DNA of 64,000 nucleotides from contig NZ_JBEQCT010000001.1 of assembly GCF_046054155.1 (NCBI RefSeq), positions 620,001 to 684,000 of the forward strand. The letters are read 5' to 3'. Shown here piece by piece: positions 16,340 through 25,430 of this stretch. The notes below the pieces were generated by a model. The model had not been told where the DNA came from. It saw only the letters and a list, made by a program, of their open reading frames with translations, and made no database searches. Every line of letters starts with the position of its first letter. The first letter of the stretch is position 1. This stretch comes from Celerinatantimonas yamalensis (lineage in GTDB: Bacteria; Pseudomonadota; Gammaproteobacteria; Enterobacterales; Celerinatantimonadaceae). The translations under genes and the position numbers were made by a program.

Positions 16340-18727
16340 TTAATCCCTCAAGGATGCATCGAATTCGGACTTGAGTGCAGCAACAATGTTATCAACTATT
16401 GTAACAATCTCACCTTCTTCCAAGGTATGCGAGGTATCCTGTAATGTCAGACTCAGCGCAATGCTTTTCTTCCCTTCAGTAACACCTTTACCTTGGTATA
16501 CATCAAACAAGTTTACGCCAACTAATTGATTTGTGCCATTTTTCCAAACAGATTTTATCAAATCTGCGGCATTAATCGATTGTTCAACAACAATTGCGAT
16601 ATCTCGACGGTTCGCAGGGAACTTAGAAACTAGTTTTGCTTGAGGAATAACAGCTTGAGTGAGAGCCTCTGCTGTCAGTTCAAACAAAAAAACTCGGCCA
16701 CTCAATCCAAATGTTTTTTCAAATTTTGGGTGAATTGCCCCTATCCAACCCACTGTTTCATTATTGCGTAAAATTTTTGCCGATTGACCCGGATGTAACG
16801 CTGGATTTTCAGCTTTAACAAAGTCAAATTCTGCTGAACAACCTGTCGATGCAATCAGTACTTCAACATCACCCTTCACATCGAAAAAATCAACGTCACG
16901 AGTATTGCCATGCCAATTTTCAGCACTAGATAGCCCACAAATAACCCCTGCCACCATCTGCTCTTGACGTACATTCAATGGCGATGATCTATCAGGGACA
17001 AAACGTAGGCCCGTTTCAAATAAGCGAATACGACTCTGCTGACGCTTCTGGTTATAAGAAAGCACATCTAGCAATCCAGTCCAAAGACTCAAGCGCATCT
17101 GAGACATATCTGATGATATAGGATTAGGTAAATCCATGGTCTCTTGTTGTGGATGCAGTAACTGTTGTTTTTTAGGATCCACAAAACTATAAGTAATTGC
17201 TTCTTGGTAATCTCGATCGACTAAGATATGACGAAGCCGACTTAGTGACAATTTCGACTCAGGCACTGCAGACATTGTTAAATGAGCGACTGGCGCTTTA
17301 TTAGGAATCGAGTTGTAACCATAAATCCGAGCAACTTCTTCAATAAGATCTTGCTCAATCTCGAGATCAAAGCGATAGCTAGGCGCAACGACATTCCAAC
17401 CCGAATCTATTTCTACAACATGCAGTCCTAGTCGAGTTAATATTTCTGTCACTTGAGTACGTTCAAAAGCTTGTCCAATAAAACGCTCTAAACGAGAATG
17501 GCGAAGAATAATCGATTGCGGCTTAGGAAGGTGTTCAGGGGCCTCGGCAACGTTCACATCGCCGGCTAGACCACCACATATAGCTAATATGAGCCCACTG
17601 GCACGATCTAAAGCGCGCTCTTGTAATTGCCAGTCTACGCCACGTTCAAAGCGATGAGATGCGTCAGTATGCAAGCCATACTGACGAGCACGCCCTGTAA
17701 TAGCCAGTGGTGAAAAGAAGGCACTTTCCAAGAAAATCGTTGTCGTTTTCTCACTGATACCGGTTGCCTGACCACCAAAAATACCTGCCAAAGCAATGGG
17801 TCCTTTTTGGTCTGCGATCACCAGTGTATTATCGCTTAATTCAATTGTTTGCTCGTCCAAGGTGACAAGCTTCTCACCATTTTTTGCTAAACGAATATCA
17901 ATACCACCTGATAATTTATCTGCATCAAAGGCGTGCAAGGGCTGCCCTAACTCAAGGAGTATATAATTAGTAATATCAACAATTGGGTCAATTGAACGAA
18001 TTCCGCCTCGTCGCAATTTTTCAGCCATCCACAACGGTGTGGTTGCTGTCATATCGATCCCTTCGATGACTCGCCCTAAATAGCGAGGACAAGCATCTTT
18101 TGCAGAGACAACAACCCCAACTTGGCGGGCAGACTTACTATCAACACCTGAAATTTCGGGTTCAATGACATCAATATTGTTCAGTACTCCTACTTCTCGA
18201 GCAACCCCGGCAATACTAAGACAGTCAGCACGATTTGGCGTAAGATCAATATCAATCGATTGATCATTGAGCATTAGGTAATCGCGTAAATCTTTGCCCA
18301 CTGGCGCATCAACAGCTAACTCGATAATACCATCATGGTCATCACTTATTTCTAATTCCCTAGCACTACATAGCATACCGAATGAGGGTTGACCGCGCAG
18401 CTTTGCTTTTTTAATTTTAAAATCGCCCGGTAAGATTGCGCCAACCATTGCAACCGCAACTTTTAAACCTTGACGACAATTTGGTGCACCGCAAACAATA
18501 GAAATAAGCTCATCGTTACCCACATTTACCTGAGTAACGCGCAGTTTGTCAGCATCAGGATGTTGTTCACAATGAACGACTTCACCGACAATGACGCCAC
18601 TAAATGACCCCGCGACAGGTGATACTTCATCAACTTCTAAGCCCGCCATTGTCACTTGTTCACACAACGCATTTGAGTCGATTTGCGGATTAACCCATTC
18701 GCGCAACCAAGCTTCACTAAATTTCAT
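16340..18727 (-). CDS. pheT: Phenylalanyl-tRNA synthetase beta subunit
   Basis: The 795-residue protein has the same length as E. coli PheT. The order is an N-terminal tRNA-binding OB domain (about 40-150, with HPDADKLRVTQVN), B3/B4 editing domain, B5 domain, a catalytic-like core and the C-terminal ferredoxin-fold anticodon-binding domain with FPANRRDIAIVVE. It forms the alpha2-beta2 enzyme with PheS and edits Tyr-tRNA-Phe. It lies 10 bases after pheS and 2 bases before ihfA. Confidence 0.98.
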   Translation of the reverse strand: MKFSEAWLREWVNPQIDSNALCEQVTMAGLEVDEVSPVAGSFSGVIVGEVVHCEQHPDADKLRVTQVNVGNDELISIVCGAPNCRQGLKVAVAMVGAILPGDFKIKKAKLRGQPSFGMLCSARELEISDDHDGIIELAVDAPVGKDLRDYLMLNDQSIDIDLTPNRADCLSIAGVAREVGVLNNIDVIEPEISGVDSKSARQVGVVVSAKDACPRYLGRVIEGIDMTATTPLWMAEKLRRGGIRSIDPIVDITNYILLELGQPLHAFDADKLSGGIDIRLAKNGEKLVTLDEQTIELSDNTLVIADQKGPIALAGIFGGQATGISEKTTTIFLESAFFSPLAITGRARQYGLHTDASHRFERGVDWQLQERALDRASGLILAICGGLAGDVNVAEAPEHLPKPQSIILRHSRLERFIGQAFERTQVTEILTRLGLHVVEIDSGWNVVAPSYRFDLEIEQDLIEEVARIYGYNSIPNKAPVAHLTMSAVPESKLSLSRLRHILVDRDYQEAITYSFVDPKKQQLLHPQQETMDLPNPISSDMSQMRLSLWTGLLDVLSYNQKRQQSRIRLFETGLRFVPDRSSPLNVRQEQMVAGVICGLSSAENWHGNTRDVDFFDVKGDVEVLIASTGCSAEFDFVKAENPALHPGQSAKILRNNETVGWIGAIHPKFEKTFGLSGRVFLFELTAEALTQAVIPQAKLVSKFPANRRDIAIVVEQSINAADLIKSVWKNGTNQLVGVNLFDVYQGKGVTEGKKSIALSLTLQDTSHTLEEGEIVTIVDNIVAALKSEFDASLRD

Positions 18728-18737
18728 TACCCTATTC

Positions 18738-19718
18738 CTAGTTGAATTGCTTCAGAAAACGCAGATCATTTTCAAAGAAAGCCCGCAGATCGTTAACGCC
18801 GTAACGAAGCATCGTCAAGCGTTCAACGCCCATTCCAAATGCAAACCCAGTATATTGTTCTGGGTCAATGCCCACAGATGTGAGCACATTTGGGTGGACC
18901 ATGCCGCAACCAAGGACTTCCAACCAGCCATTTTGGCCCAATATATCTACTTCTGCTGAAGTCTCAGTAAATGGAAAATAAGACGGTCGGAAGCGAATTT
19001 TTAGATCAGCCTCAAAAAAGTTTTGAAGAAAGTCATACAAAACACCTTTAAGTTCGGTAAAGCGTACATCCGTATCAACCATCAAACCTTCAACTTGGTG
19101 AAACATGGGAGTATGAGTCTGATCATAGTCATTGCGGTACACCCGTCCAGGGGAGATGATCCGGATCGGTGGTTTTTCCACTTCCATCGTTCGAATTTGC
19201 ACACCAGAGGTTTGCGTGCGCAAAACTAACTCAGGGTTAAAATAGAAGGTATCATGATCAGCGCGAGCTGGATGGTGCTTAGGAATGTTCAGCGCATCAA
19301 AGTTATGATAATCATCTTCAACTTCTGGGCCATGGCGTGTAGTAAAACCTAATTGTCCAAAATATTGCTCAATACGCTCAATTGTTCGAGTGACCGGATG
19401 CAAGCCCCCTGATTGAGCTTGACGCCCTGGTAAGCTGACATCAATACTCTCACCCACTAATTTGGCGTTTAAAGCAGCATCTTGTATCGCACCACGCTTA
19501 TCATTGATAGCTTGCGTAATAGTTTGTTTCGCTTGATTAATAGCTTGACCAGCTGCAGGCCGCTGCTCAGCACTTAGTTTCCCAAGTGTTTGCATCTGCT
19601 GAGTCATCAAACCTTTTTTTCCTAAAAATTCAACGCGGACAGCGTCCAGCGCAGCTAGATCGTCAGCTTGCCCTAGCTGTAAAAGGGCCTGAGCGATCAG
19701 CGCTTCGAGTTGTTGCAT
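18738..19718 (-). CDS. pheS: Phenylalanyl-tRNA synthetase alpha subunit
   Basis: This 326-residue class II synthetase shows an N-terminal coiled coil, motif 2 around RVYRNDYDQTHTPMFHQVEG and motif 3 GFAFGMGVERLTMLRYG near the C-terminus. The longest frame begins with a TTG at 19742. The ATG at 19718 has GAGGAA spaced 5 bases upstream and gives a length one residue short of E. coli PheS. Upstream of it I looked for a PheM-type leader peptide and attenuator but saw no terminator between the rplT terminator and pheS. Confidence 0.97.
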   Translation of the reverse strand: MQQLEALIAQALLQLGQADDLAALDAVRVEFLGKKGLMTQQMQTLGKLSAEQRPAAGQAINQAKQTITQAINDKRGAIQDAALNAKLVGESIDVSLPGRQAQSGGLHPVTRTIERIEQYFGQLGFTTRHGPEVEDDYHNFDALNIPKHHPARADHDTFYFNPELVLRTQTSGVQIRTMEVEKPPIRIISPGRVYRNDYDQTHTPMFHQVEGLMVDTDVRFTELKGVLYDFLQNFFEADLKIRFRPSYFPFTETSAEVDILGQNGWLEVLGCGMVHPNVLTSVGIDPEQYTGFAFGMGVERLTMLRYGVNDLRAFFENDLRFLKQFN

Positions 19719-19847
19719 GAGTTCCTCTATCCCGCTTCGCAATGGATTGAGCGATTAATAAAATATGAAAGATAAATAGTAAAGGAAAGTCTTTAAAATG
19801 GCTAGGTGATGAGCGTAAAAGTCGCTAATTATCAACATATTCAGACA

Positions 19848-19874
19848 TAAAAAAGCCCAGCACTAGGCTGGGCT
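19848..19874 (-). terminator. Rho-independent terminator after rplT
   Basis: On the minus strand AGCCCAGC and GCTGGGCT form an 8-bp stem around a 5-base loop, followed by a run of T. It separates thrS-infC-rpmI-rplT from pheST-ihfA, with probable partial read-through. Confidence 0.85.
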
Positions 19875-19892
19875 CTCATAAATTCTCTAAAA

Positions 19893-20246
19893 TTACAGTA
19901 CGCTTTTAGCTTTTTCTACTAAAGCAGCAAATGCAATTTTGTCGAATACAGCGATGTCGGCCAGGATCTTACGATCAATCTCGATAGATGCTTTTTTCAG
20001 ACCATCAATAAAACGGCTATAAGACAGGCCATTTTGACGAGCTGCAGCATTGATACGAGCAATCCAAAGCTGACGGAATTGACGTTTACGCTGACGGCGG
20101 TCACGATATGCATATTGACCAGCTTTGATTACAGCTTGGAATGCAACACGATAAACACGTGAACGAGCTCCATAATAACCTTTGGCTTGACTCAGAACCT
20201 TTTTGTGACGCGCACGGGCAGTTACACCACGTTTAACTCTTGCCAT
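19893..20246 (-). CDS. rplT: Ribosomal protein bL20
   Basis: The 117-residue basic protein begins MARVKRGVTARARHKKVL, as bL20 does. It binds 23S rRNA early in large-subunit assembly. In E. coli it also represses rpmI-rplT by binding the mRNA. It lies 17 bases after rpmI. Confidence 0.99.
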   Translation of the reverse strand: MARVKRGVTARARHKKVLSQAKGYYGARSRVYRVAFQAVIKAGQYAYRDRRQRKRQFRQLWIARINAAARQNGLSYSRFIDGLKKASIEIDRKILADIAVFDKIAFAALVEKAKSVL

Positions 20247-20263
20247 CTGTTCTCTCCTCTAAC

Positions 20264-20461
20264 TTAAGCGTACGGCAACATGCGGACAACAGCTGCAACA
20301 TCGGATTTTGCAACCATACTTTTAGCACGCAATTGACGTTTAACTTTGGTACGACGCTTAGTCAGAATATGACGCAGACCAGCTTGTTTACATTTAAAAC
20401 CACCGGAACCGGTTTTTTTGAAGCGCTTTGCAGCACCCCGGTCAGTTTTCATTTTTGGCAT
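20264..20461 (-). CDS. rpmI: Ribosomal protein bL35
   Basis: The protein is 65 residues when started at MPKMKTDRGAAKRF, the invariant bL35 N-terminus. The longer frame to 20521 adds 20 unrelated residues. GGAG lies 9 bases upstream of the chosen ATG. Confidence 0.98.
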   Translation of the reverse strand: MPKMKTDRGAAKRFKKTGSGGFKCKQAGLRHILTKRRTKVKRQLRAKSMVAKSDVAAVVRMLPYA

Positions 20462-20557
20462 TTTCATGCACTCCGCATTGTGATTAATAATATGCAGCAA
20501 GGCGAACAAACTCAGCCACACATTGTGTGGCTAAGTTATATTACTTGAAAGCCTTAG

Positions 20558-21103
20558 CTACTTCTTCTTAGAAGCAAGGACCATCACTGCCTGGCGACCT
20601 TCCATCTTCGGAAACGCTTCAACAACAGCTAACTCTTCTAAATCGTCTTTAATACGATTGAGGAGATCAAAACCTAACCGCTGATGAGCCATTTCGCGAC
20701 CACGGAAACGCAAGGTCACTTTGGCCTTATTGCCCTCTTCAATAAAGCGAATCAGGTTGCGTAGTTTTACCTGATAATCGCCTTCATCAGTCCCAGGTCG
20801 GAATTTAATTTCCTTAACCTGAATCTGCTTTTGCTTCTTCTTCTGCTCTTTGGCTGATTTACTTTTTTCGTAGAGGAATTTCCCGTAATCCATGACCCGG
20901 CAAACAGGCGGCTCCGCATTAGGGCTAATCTCCACCAAGTCTACACCTGACTGAGAGGCCTGTTCCAAAGCTTCTTCTATCGTTACAACTCCAGCCTGTT
21001 CACCATCAAATCCAATTAATCGGACTTCAGGTACTCGAATTTCACGGTTAATTTTATTTGGTCGAACAACTTTTTGCTGACCTCTTCTTCCACCTTTTAT
21101 AAT
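20558..21103 (-). CDS. infC: Translation initiation factor IF-3 (non-AUG start)
   Basis: The complete protein is 181 residues and starts at an ATT at 21101-21103, directly abutting the thrS stop codon. ATG-based reading would begin only at 20968 and lose about 45 residues of the N-terminal domain. The upstream frame reads KGGRRGQQKVVRPNKINREI, matching the IF-3 N-terminus. GGAGG in the last thrS codons lies 5 bases from the ATT; the next codon, ATA, sits where the E. coli AUU aligns, so either could initiate. Rare start codons let IF-3 repress its own translation in E. coli. IF-3 prevents subunit association and proofreads the initiator tRNA and start codon. Confidence 0.95.
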   Translation of the reverse strand: MIKGGRRGQQKVVRPNKINREIRVPEVRLIGFDGEQAGVVTIEEALEQASQSGVDLVEISPNAEPPVCRVMDYGKFLYEKSKSAKEQKKKQKQIQVKEIKFRPGTDEGDYQVKLRNLIRFIEEGNKAKVTLRFRGREMAHQRLGFDLLNRIKDDLEELAVVEAFPKMEGRQAVMVLASKKK

Positions 21104-23029
21104 CTATTCCTCCAACGTTGCTGTAACACGAGTGTCAATTTCAGCACGTAATTTAGTAATCAGATCTGCGATCTTCATTTTGCCAAGATCAACACCCTTG
21201 CGAGTACGGATAGCGACTTCTTGAGTCTCGACTTCTTTGTCGCCGACGACCAATAAGTACGGCACCCGTTTAAGAGTATGTTCTCGGATTTTAAAGCCTA
21301 TTTTCTCGTTTCTCAAGTCCGCACTGGCTCTAATTCCAGCATTATTGAGTTGTGCCACGGTTTCATTCACAAAATCAGCTTGTTTATCGGTAATATTCAT
21401 AACAACCGCTTGAGTGGGTGCCAACCATAACGGAAATAAGCCAGCATACTCTTCAGTTAAAATACCAAAAAAACGCTCTAGGGAACCGAGAATAGCGCGA
21501 TGAATCATTACGGGTATCTTGCGTTCATTGTCTTCCGCGACATATGATGCGCCAAGACGCTCAGGCATTGAGAAATCCAGTTGGATTGTACCACACTGCC
21601 ATGCCCTGTCCAGACAATCATACAGTGTAAATTCAATTTTAGGACCATAGAAAGCCCCCTCACCCGGTTGAATGTCATAATCCAACTGATTATGCGCTAG
21701 CGCTTTTTTTAACGCCTCTTCAGCTTTGTCCCAAGTTTCATCACTACCCACACGTTTTTCTGGGCGAGTAGATAATTTCACGACAATTTTCTCAAATCCA
21801 AAAGTCGAGTACATGTCATAAACCATTTTGATACATGCTGATACTTCGTCTTGGATCTGCGCTTCTGTACAAAAGATATGTGCATCATCTTGAGTAAAAC
21901 CACGCACGCGCATTAGCCCGTGCAGCGAACCTGATGGTTCATTACGATGGCAACAGCCAAATTCAGCCATTCTCAGTGGTAAATCACGATATGATTTTAG
22001 CCCTTGATTAAAAATTTGTATATGTCCTGGGCAGTTCATTGGTTTAATCGCATACTCACGATTCTCTGAAGATGTTGTGAACATGTTTTCAGCATACTTG
22101 TCCCAATGGCCTGACTTTTCCCACAAAACCCGGTCCATCATAAATGGCCCTTTGACTTCTTGATAGTGGTATTGGTGAAGCTTTTCACGAACAAAATTTT
22201 CCAATTCACGAAAAATAGTCCAACCGTCATTATGCCAAAAAACCATTCCAGGTGCTTCTTCTTGCCAATGAAATAAGTCTAGCGCTTTGCCAATTTTACG
22301 ATGATCACGTTTAGCTGCTTCTTCTAAGCGGTTTAAATAAGCTTTAAGTTGTTTCTTATCGGCCCAAGCAGTGCCGTAAATACGCTGCAACATTTTATTG
22401 TTACTATCGCCACGCCAGTACGCACCTGCAATTTTCATCAGTTTAAAGTGCTGACAAAAACGCATATTAGGCACATGAGGGCCACGACACATATCGATAT
22501 ATTCTTGGTGATGATACAACCCTGGGCGATCACTTGGATCAATCCCCTCAATGACCTCGAGTTTATATGTCTCACCACGTTCTTGGAAAACACGTTTTGC
22601 CTCGTCGACAGAAACCTTTTCCTTGATAACGTCATAGTTGGTTTTGGCCAACTCATGCATTCGATTTTCTAAAGCATCCAGATCTTCCTGAGTCAGCGAA
22701 TGCTCTAAGTCCACATCATAATAAAACCCATTATCGATGGTTGGACCAATCGCCATTTTTACATCTGGCCACAGCTGCTTAATTGCGTGTCCCAACAGAT
22801 GAGCACAAGAATGGCGGATAATTTCTAAGCCATCGTCGTCCTTAGACGTGATGATCGCGATGTTAGCATCGGTGCTGATTACTTCACACGCATCAACACG
22901 TTGACCATTGATACGTCCAGCGATGCAAGCTTTTGCAAGACCGGTTCCAATATCGGCGGCAATTTCAGCAATAGAAACAGGTTTCTCAAATTGACGTTGA
23001 CTACCATCAGGAAGAGTAATAACTGGCAT
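21104..23029 (-). CDS. thrS: Threonyl-tRNA synthetase
   Basis: The 641-residue enzyme has an N-terminal TGS domain (1-62), an editing SAD domain (HSCAHLLGHA, with zinc-type His and Cys), a class II core (motif 2 RMAEFGCCHRNEPSG, zinc Cys in KPMNCPGH) and a C-terminal anticodon-binding domain. E. coli ThrS has 642 residues. AAGGA precedes the ATG by 6 bases. Its leader carries two stem-loops that imitate the tRNA-Thr anticodon arm, so translational autorepression is expected. It is the first gene of the translation operon. Confidence 0.99.
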   Translation of the reverse strand: MPVITLPDGSQRQFEKPVSIAEIAADIGTGLAKACIAGRINGQRVDACEVISTDANIAIITSKDDDGLEIIRHSCAHLLGHAIKQLWPDVKMAIGPTIDNGFYYDVDLEHSLTQEDLDALENRMHELAKTNYDVIKEKVSVDEAKRVFQERGETYKLEVIEGIDPSDRPGLYHHQEYIDMCRGPHVPNMRFCQHFKLMKIAGAYWRGDSNNKMLQRIYGTAWADKKQLKAYLNRLEEAAKRDHRKIGKALDLFHWQEEAPGMVFWHNDGWTIFRELENFVREKLHQYHYQEVKGPFMMDRVLWEKSGHWDKYAENMFTTSSENREYAIKPMNCPGHIQIFNQGLKSYRDLPLRMAEFGCCHRNEPSGSLHGLMRVRGFTQDDAHIFCTEAQIQDEVSACIKMVYDMYSTFGFEKIVVKLSTRPEKRVGSDETWDKAEEALKKALAHNQLDYDIQPGEGAFYGPKIEFTLYDCLDRAWQCGTIQLDFSMPERLGASYVAEDNERKIPVMIHRAILGSLERFFGILTEEYAGLFPLWLAPTQAVVMNITDKQADFVNETVAQLNNAGIRASADLRNEKIGFKIREHTLKRVPYLLVVGDKEVETQEVAIRTRKGVDLGKMKIADLITKLRAEIDTRVTATLEE

Positions 23030-23051
23030 AACGATTCCTTAAATTACAGTG

Positions 23052-23137
23052 GTGATGCCTACCAAACATCACATGCAAATATGAATTTATGGGGTAAAAC
23101 TAAATAAAAATATGTCCCGCTCGTTACCATCGAGCGG
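23052..23137 (-). promoter_or_regulatory. thrS translational operator with two tRNA-Thr anticodon mimics
   Basis: Two hairpins precede thrS on the minus strand. Upstream (23117-23137): a 7-bp stem CCGCUCG/CGAGCGG with the 7-base loop AUGGUAA. Downstream (23052-23072): a stem GUGAUG/CAUCAC, probably closed by a U-G pair, with loop UUGGUAG. Both loops place U-GGU-A as U33, anticodon 34-36 and A37. The E. coli tRNA-Thr(GGU) loop is UUGGUAA. The hairpins are joined by a 44-base AU-rich linker, and the second lies next to the ribosome site AAGGA. This is the known architecture of the E. coli thrS operator. Confidence 0.8.
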
Positions 23138-23148
23138 CGACCGCTAAT

Positions 23149-23175
23149 ATTATCTGAACCACACTATAAACTCAA
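23149..23175 (-). promoter_or_regulatory. Possible thrS promoter
   Basis: TTGAGT (23170-23175) and GATAAT (23149-23154) are separated by 15 bp on the minus strand, placing the transcript start just before the first operator hairpin. The spacing is short, so this is tentative. Confidence 0.4.
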
Positions 23176-23320
23176 ATAAGGTCGTGATATAACTCTAGGT
23201 TTTACGAGCAAATCACTGCGTTGGTTTTGATAATGGCAGTTAATAGACCATAAAAGGTGTTTTTTAGCACTAAACACGTTACTCTCTGCGGTCTATTTCT
23301 AGCCAGTTTTATATTTTCAT

Positions 23321-24709
23321 ATGAAGTCATTTATTCAAAATGAAGCGTTTCGTTTAGTTCGCCTCGCATTTCCAGTGTTAATCACCCAGCTTATCATGAT
23401 TGGGATGAGCGTTGTTGATACGTTAATGGCTGGCCAAGTTAGTGCGACCGATTTAGCTGCCGTAGCGCTGGGTGGAAGCTTGATCATGCCACTGGTATTT
23501 TTTTGTCAGGGGGTGTTGTTAGCTGTCACACCTATTATTGCCAACCATTTTGGTGCCAAGCGTTATCGCTATATACGTCGAAACATGATGCAGTCATTAT
23601 GGTTAGCGTTCTTTTTGAGTCTATTCGGATTTGCCATCGCAACGCAACTCGGTCGTGTTGCAGCGATGATGAGCCAAGATCAGCATCTTATTGCGTTAGC
23701 CAGCCGCTATATCCACTTTATGTCTTTTGGTATATTTGGCGGATGCTTCTATCAAGCTTGGCGAGGTCTAAATGAAGGTATGGGCAATACCCGTGTGATC
23801 ATGATGTTTGGTATATTAGGGTTATTGCTTAATATTCCAGCTAACTACATCTTTATACACGGATTGTTTGGTCTCCCCCGCCTTGGTGGTGCTGGATGTG
23901 GGTTAGCGACAGCATTGGTGTTTACCTTTATGGCATTGGGGCTGGGTGGATATGTATACAGTTGTAAACGATATCGTTATTTGCAGCTATTTCAGATTCA
24001 ATTTTGGCCACGATGGGATCGTATCTACGCGATTTTATGCTTAGGATTACCGATCGCGTTTTCTATTTTCTTTGAAATCAGTTTGTTTTCTGCAATCACA
24101 TTATTAATGACACCGTTTGGTCCAACAACCATCGCAGGGCACCAAGTGGCCTTAAACGTCGTCAGCGTTGTGTTTATGGTGCCTTTGAGTATAGGGATCA
24201 CATTAACCATTCGGGTCGGACAGCTACTCGGTGAGCGCCGCCTAGTTGATGCCCGTCGTGTTGGTTTACTTGGGCTAGGTTTATGCTTAATCGTAGCAAT
24301 GTTTACAGCTTCGCTCACGCTAATTTTTAGACCTAATATTGTCCATTTTTATAGTCAAGATCCGCAGGTACAAATAGTAGCTATTCATTTATTACTTATC
24401 GGCGCTGCATTTCAAATTTTTGATGCATTGCAGGTAGTCACAGCTGGTATTCTTCGCGGTTATCAAGATACGCGTAGTGTATTATGGATCACACTGATTA
24501 GTTATTGGCCAATTGGACTCGGCAGTGGATGTATTCTCGGTCTAACTGACTGGCTCACGAAAAAGCCCATGGGGGCGACAGGTTTTTGGCTGGCATTTAT
24601 GTTCGGACTAGGTTGTTCCGCAATACTGCTGCTGATTCGCTTTTCGCGGTTAAGTCGTCGTTATGCAAATTGGAACATCCCAAGCCAAAAAGTCCAACAT
24701 GCAATTTAA
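23321..24709 (+). CDS. norM: MATE-family multidrug efflux transporter (NorM-like)
   Basis: The 462-residue inner-membrane protein has about 12 hydrophobic segments. MATE signatures are present: LAFPVLITQL, VVDTLMAG near residue 30, and the repeat-related ALNVVSVVFMVPLSIGIT in the second half. The length equals Vibrio NorM (about 460). Such proteins expel cationic drugs in exchange for sodium or protons. It diverges from thrS, with 291 bp between them. There is no strong ribosome site. The NorM label within the MATE family is by resemblance only. Confidence 0.85.
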   Translation: MKSFIQNEAFRLVRLAFPVLITQLIMIGMSVVDTLMAGQVSATDLAAVALGGSLIMPLVFFCQGVLLAVTPIIANHFGAKRYRYIRRNMMQSLWLAFFLSLFGFAIATQLGRVAAMMSQDQHLIALASRYIHFMSFGIFGGCFYQAWRGLNEGMGNTRVIMMFGILGLLLNIPANYIFIHGLFGLPRLGGAGCGLATALVFTFMALGLGGYVYSCKRYRYLQLFQIQFWPRWDRIYAILCLGLPIAFSIFFEISLFSAITLLMTPFGPTTIAGHQVALNVVSVVFMVPLSIGITLTIRVGQLLGERRLVDARRVGLLGLGLCLIVAMFTASLTLIFRPNIVHFYSQDPQVQIVAIHLLLIGAAFQIFDALQVVTAGILRGYQDTRSVLWITLISYWPIGLGSGCILGLTDWLTKKPMGATGFWLAFMFGLGCSAILLLIRFSRLSRRYANWNIPSQKVQHAI

Positions 24710-24751
24710 CTAGTAGTGCACCTTAGAATCTAAAAAATAGCCATTAACAGT

Positions 24752-24785
24752 AAAAAGCCCTAACAATTTTGTTAGGGCTTTTTTA
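24752..24785. terminator. Bidirectional terminator between the MATE gene and zapC
   Basis: AAAAAGCCCTAACAA pairs with TTGTTAGGGCTTTTT around a minimal loop, with T runs on both strands. It serves both convergent genes. Confidence 0.9.
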
Positions 24786-24830
24786 AATCAAATATCCGTT
24801 AATAATGAATAGACCCGTAGCGTTGGTAGA

Positions 24831-25364
24831 CTACACGGCCTGAGCGAACACCTTTGGGGGCTCATCCTCCACCAACCGATCACGCATCACTTTGATGACT
24901 TCAAAGCAGTGCATTGTTTTAGCTGCGCCTAAAACCAGTTCTTTTTCTAAACACATACAAAGCGCTGTAGTTGGTTCCACATCAAGCACGATGAACCGAG
25001 CCAGTCCGCATTGTGTTTTCAGAGAAACAACTTCTGCAAATTCGCAAGGTTGCATCTGACTGCCTTGTTCGAAAAACCAGCTTTGTGGCATCACGGGTTT
25101 GTGATACTCAGCAAGCGCTAATGCATTTAACGCAGTCTGAACCTTGATGGGGTCAGGCCAATTAAATCCCTGTAAGACATCGAGAAGCTGAAGATAGCGC
25201 TGCGTTTGGTCACACGTAAATTCACCTGCTCGCTGGGCAGCCAGACTCATCTTACGCCCATCAAGCTCACTGACGAACTGCATTTGCTCCCCAAGTAGCA
25301 ATGTCATCCGCTGCAACGTTGGATCATAAAACCATCGCCAAGTTTTATTAGGGTGCAATAACAT
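24831..25364 (-). CDS. zapC: Cell division protein ZapC
   Basis: The 177-residue cytoplasmic protein shares with E. coli ZapC the N-terminal P...WRW.YD...RM.L segment, the LNALA...Y.KP.MP.SW.F core and the C-terminal IK.M.DRL. ZapC binds FtsZ and favours protofilament bundling at midcell. It lies 66 bp downstream of pyrD on the same strand, an arrangement found in other gammaproteobacteria. Confidence 0.9.
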   Translation of the reverse strand: MLLHPNKTWRWFYDPTLQRMTLLLGEQMQFVSELDGRKMSLAAQRAGEFTCDQTQRYLQLLDVLQGFNWPDPIKVQTALNALALAEYHKPVMPQSWFFEQGSQMQPCEFAEVVSLKTQCGLARFIVLDVEPTTALCMCLEKELVLGAAKTMHCFEVIKVMRDRLVEDEPPKVFAQAV

Positions 25365-25430
25365 ATCCTAACCTTTATTAAGCATATGTATTAGGTATAT
25401 GGCATTTTAATAAAAGATTCAACCAAAAAT

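Noticed and set aside
19719..19840. PheM-like leader peptide and attenuator for pheST
   Set aside because: A Phe/Tyr-containing frame of 28 codons exists on the minus strand, but it has no ribosome site and no terminator hairpin follows before pheS. The AT-rich DNA explains the Phe codons.
20558..20968. infC truncated at its 5' end
   Set aside because: The upstream frame encodes the missing N-terminal domain; a non-AUG start accounts for the short ATG-based frame.
23052..23137. tRNA gene or Rho-independent terminator upstream of thrS
   Set aside because: Only anticodon-arm-like stems are present, with no acceptor, D or T arms and no T tract; a translational operator explains them better.
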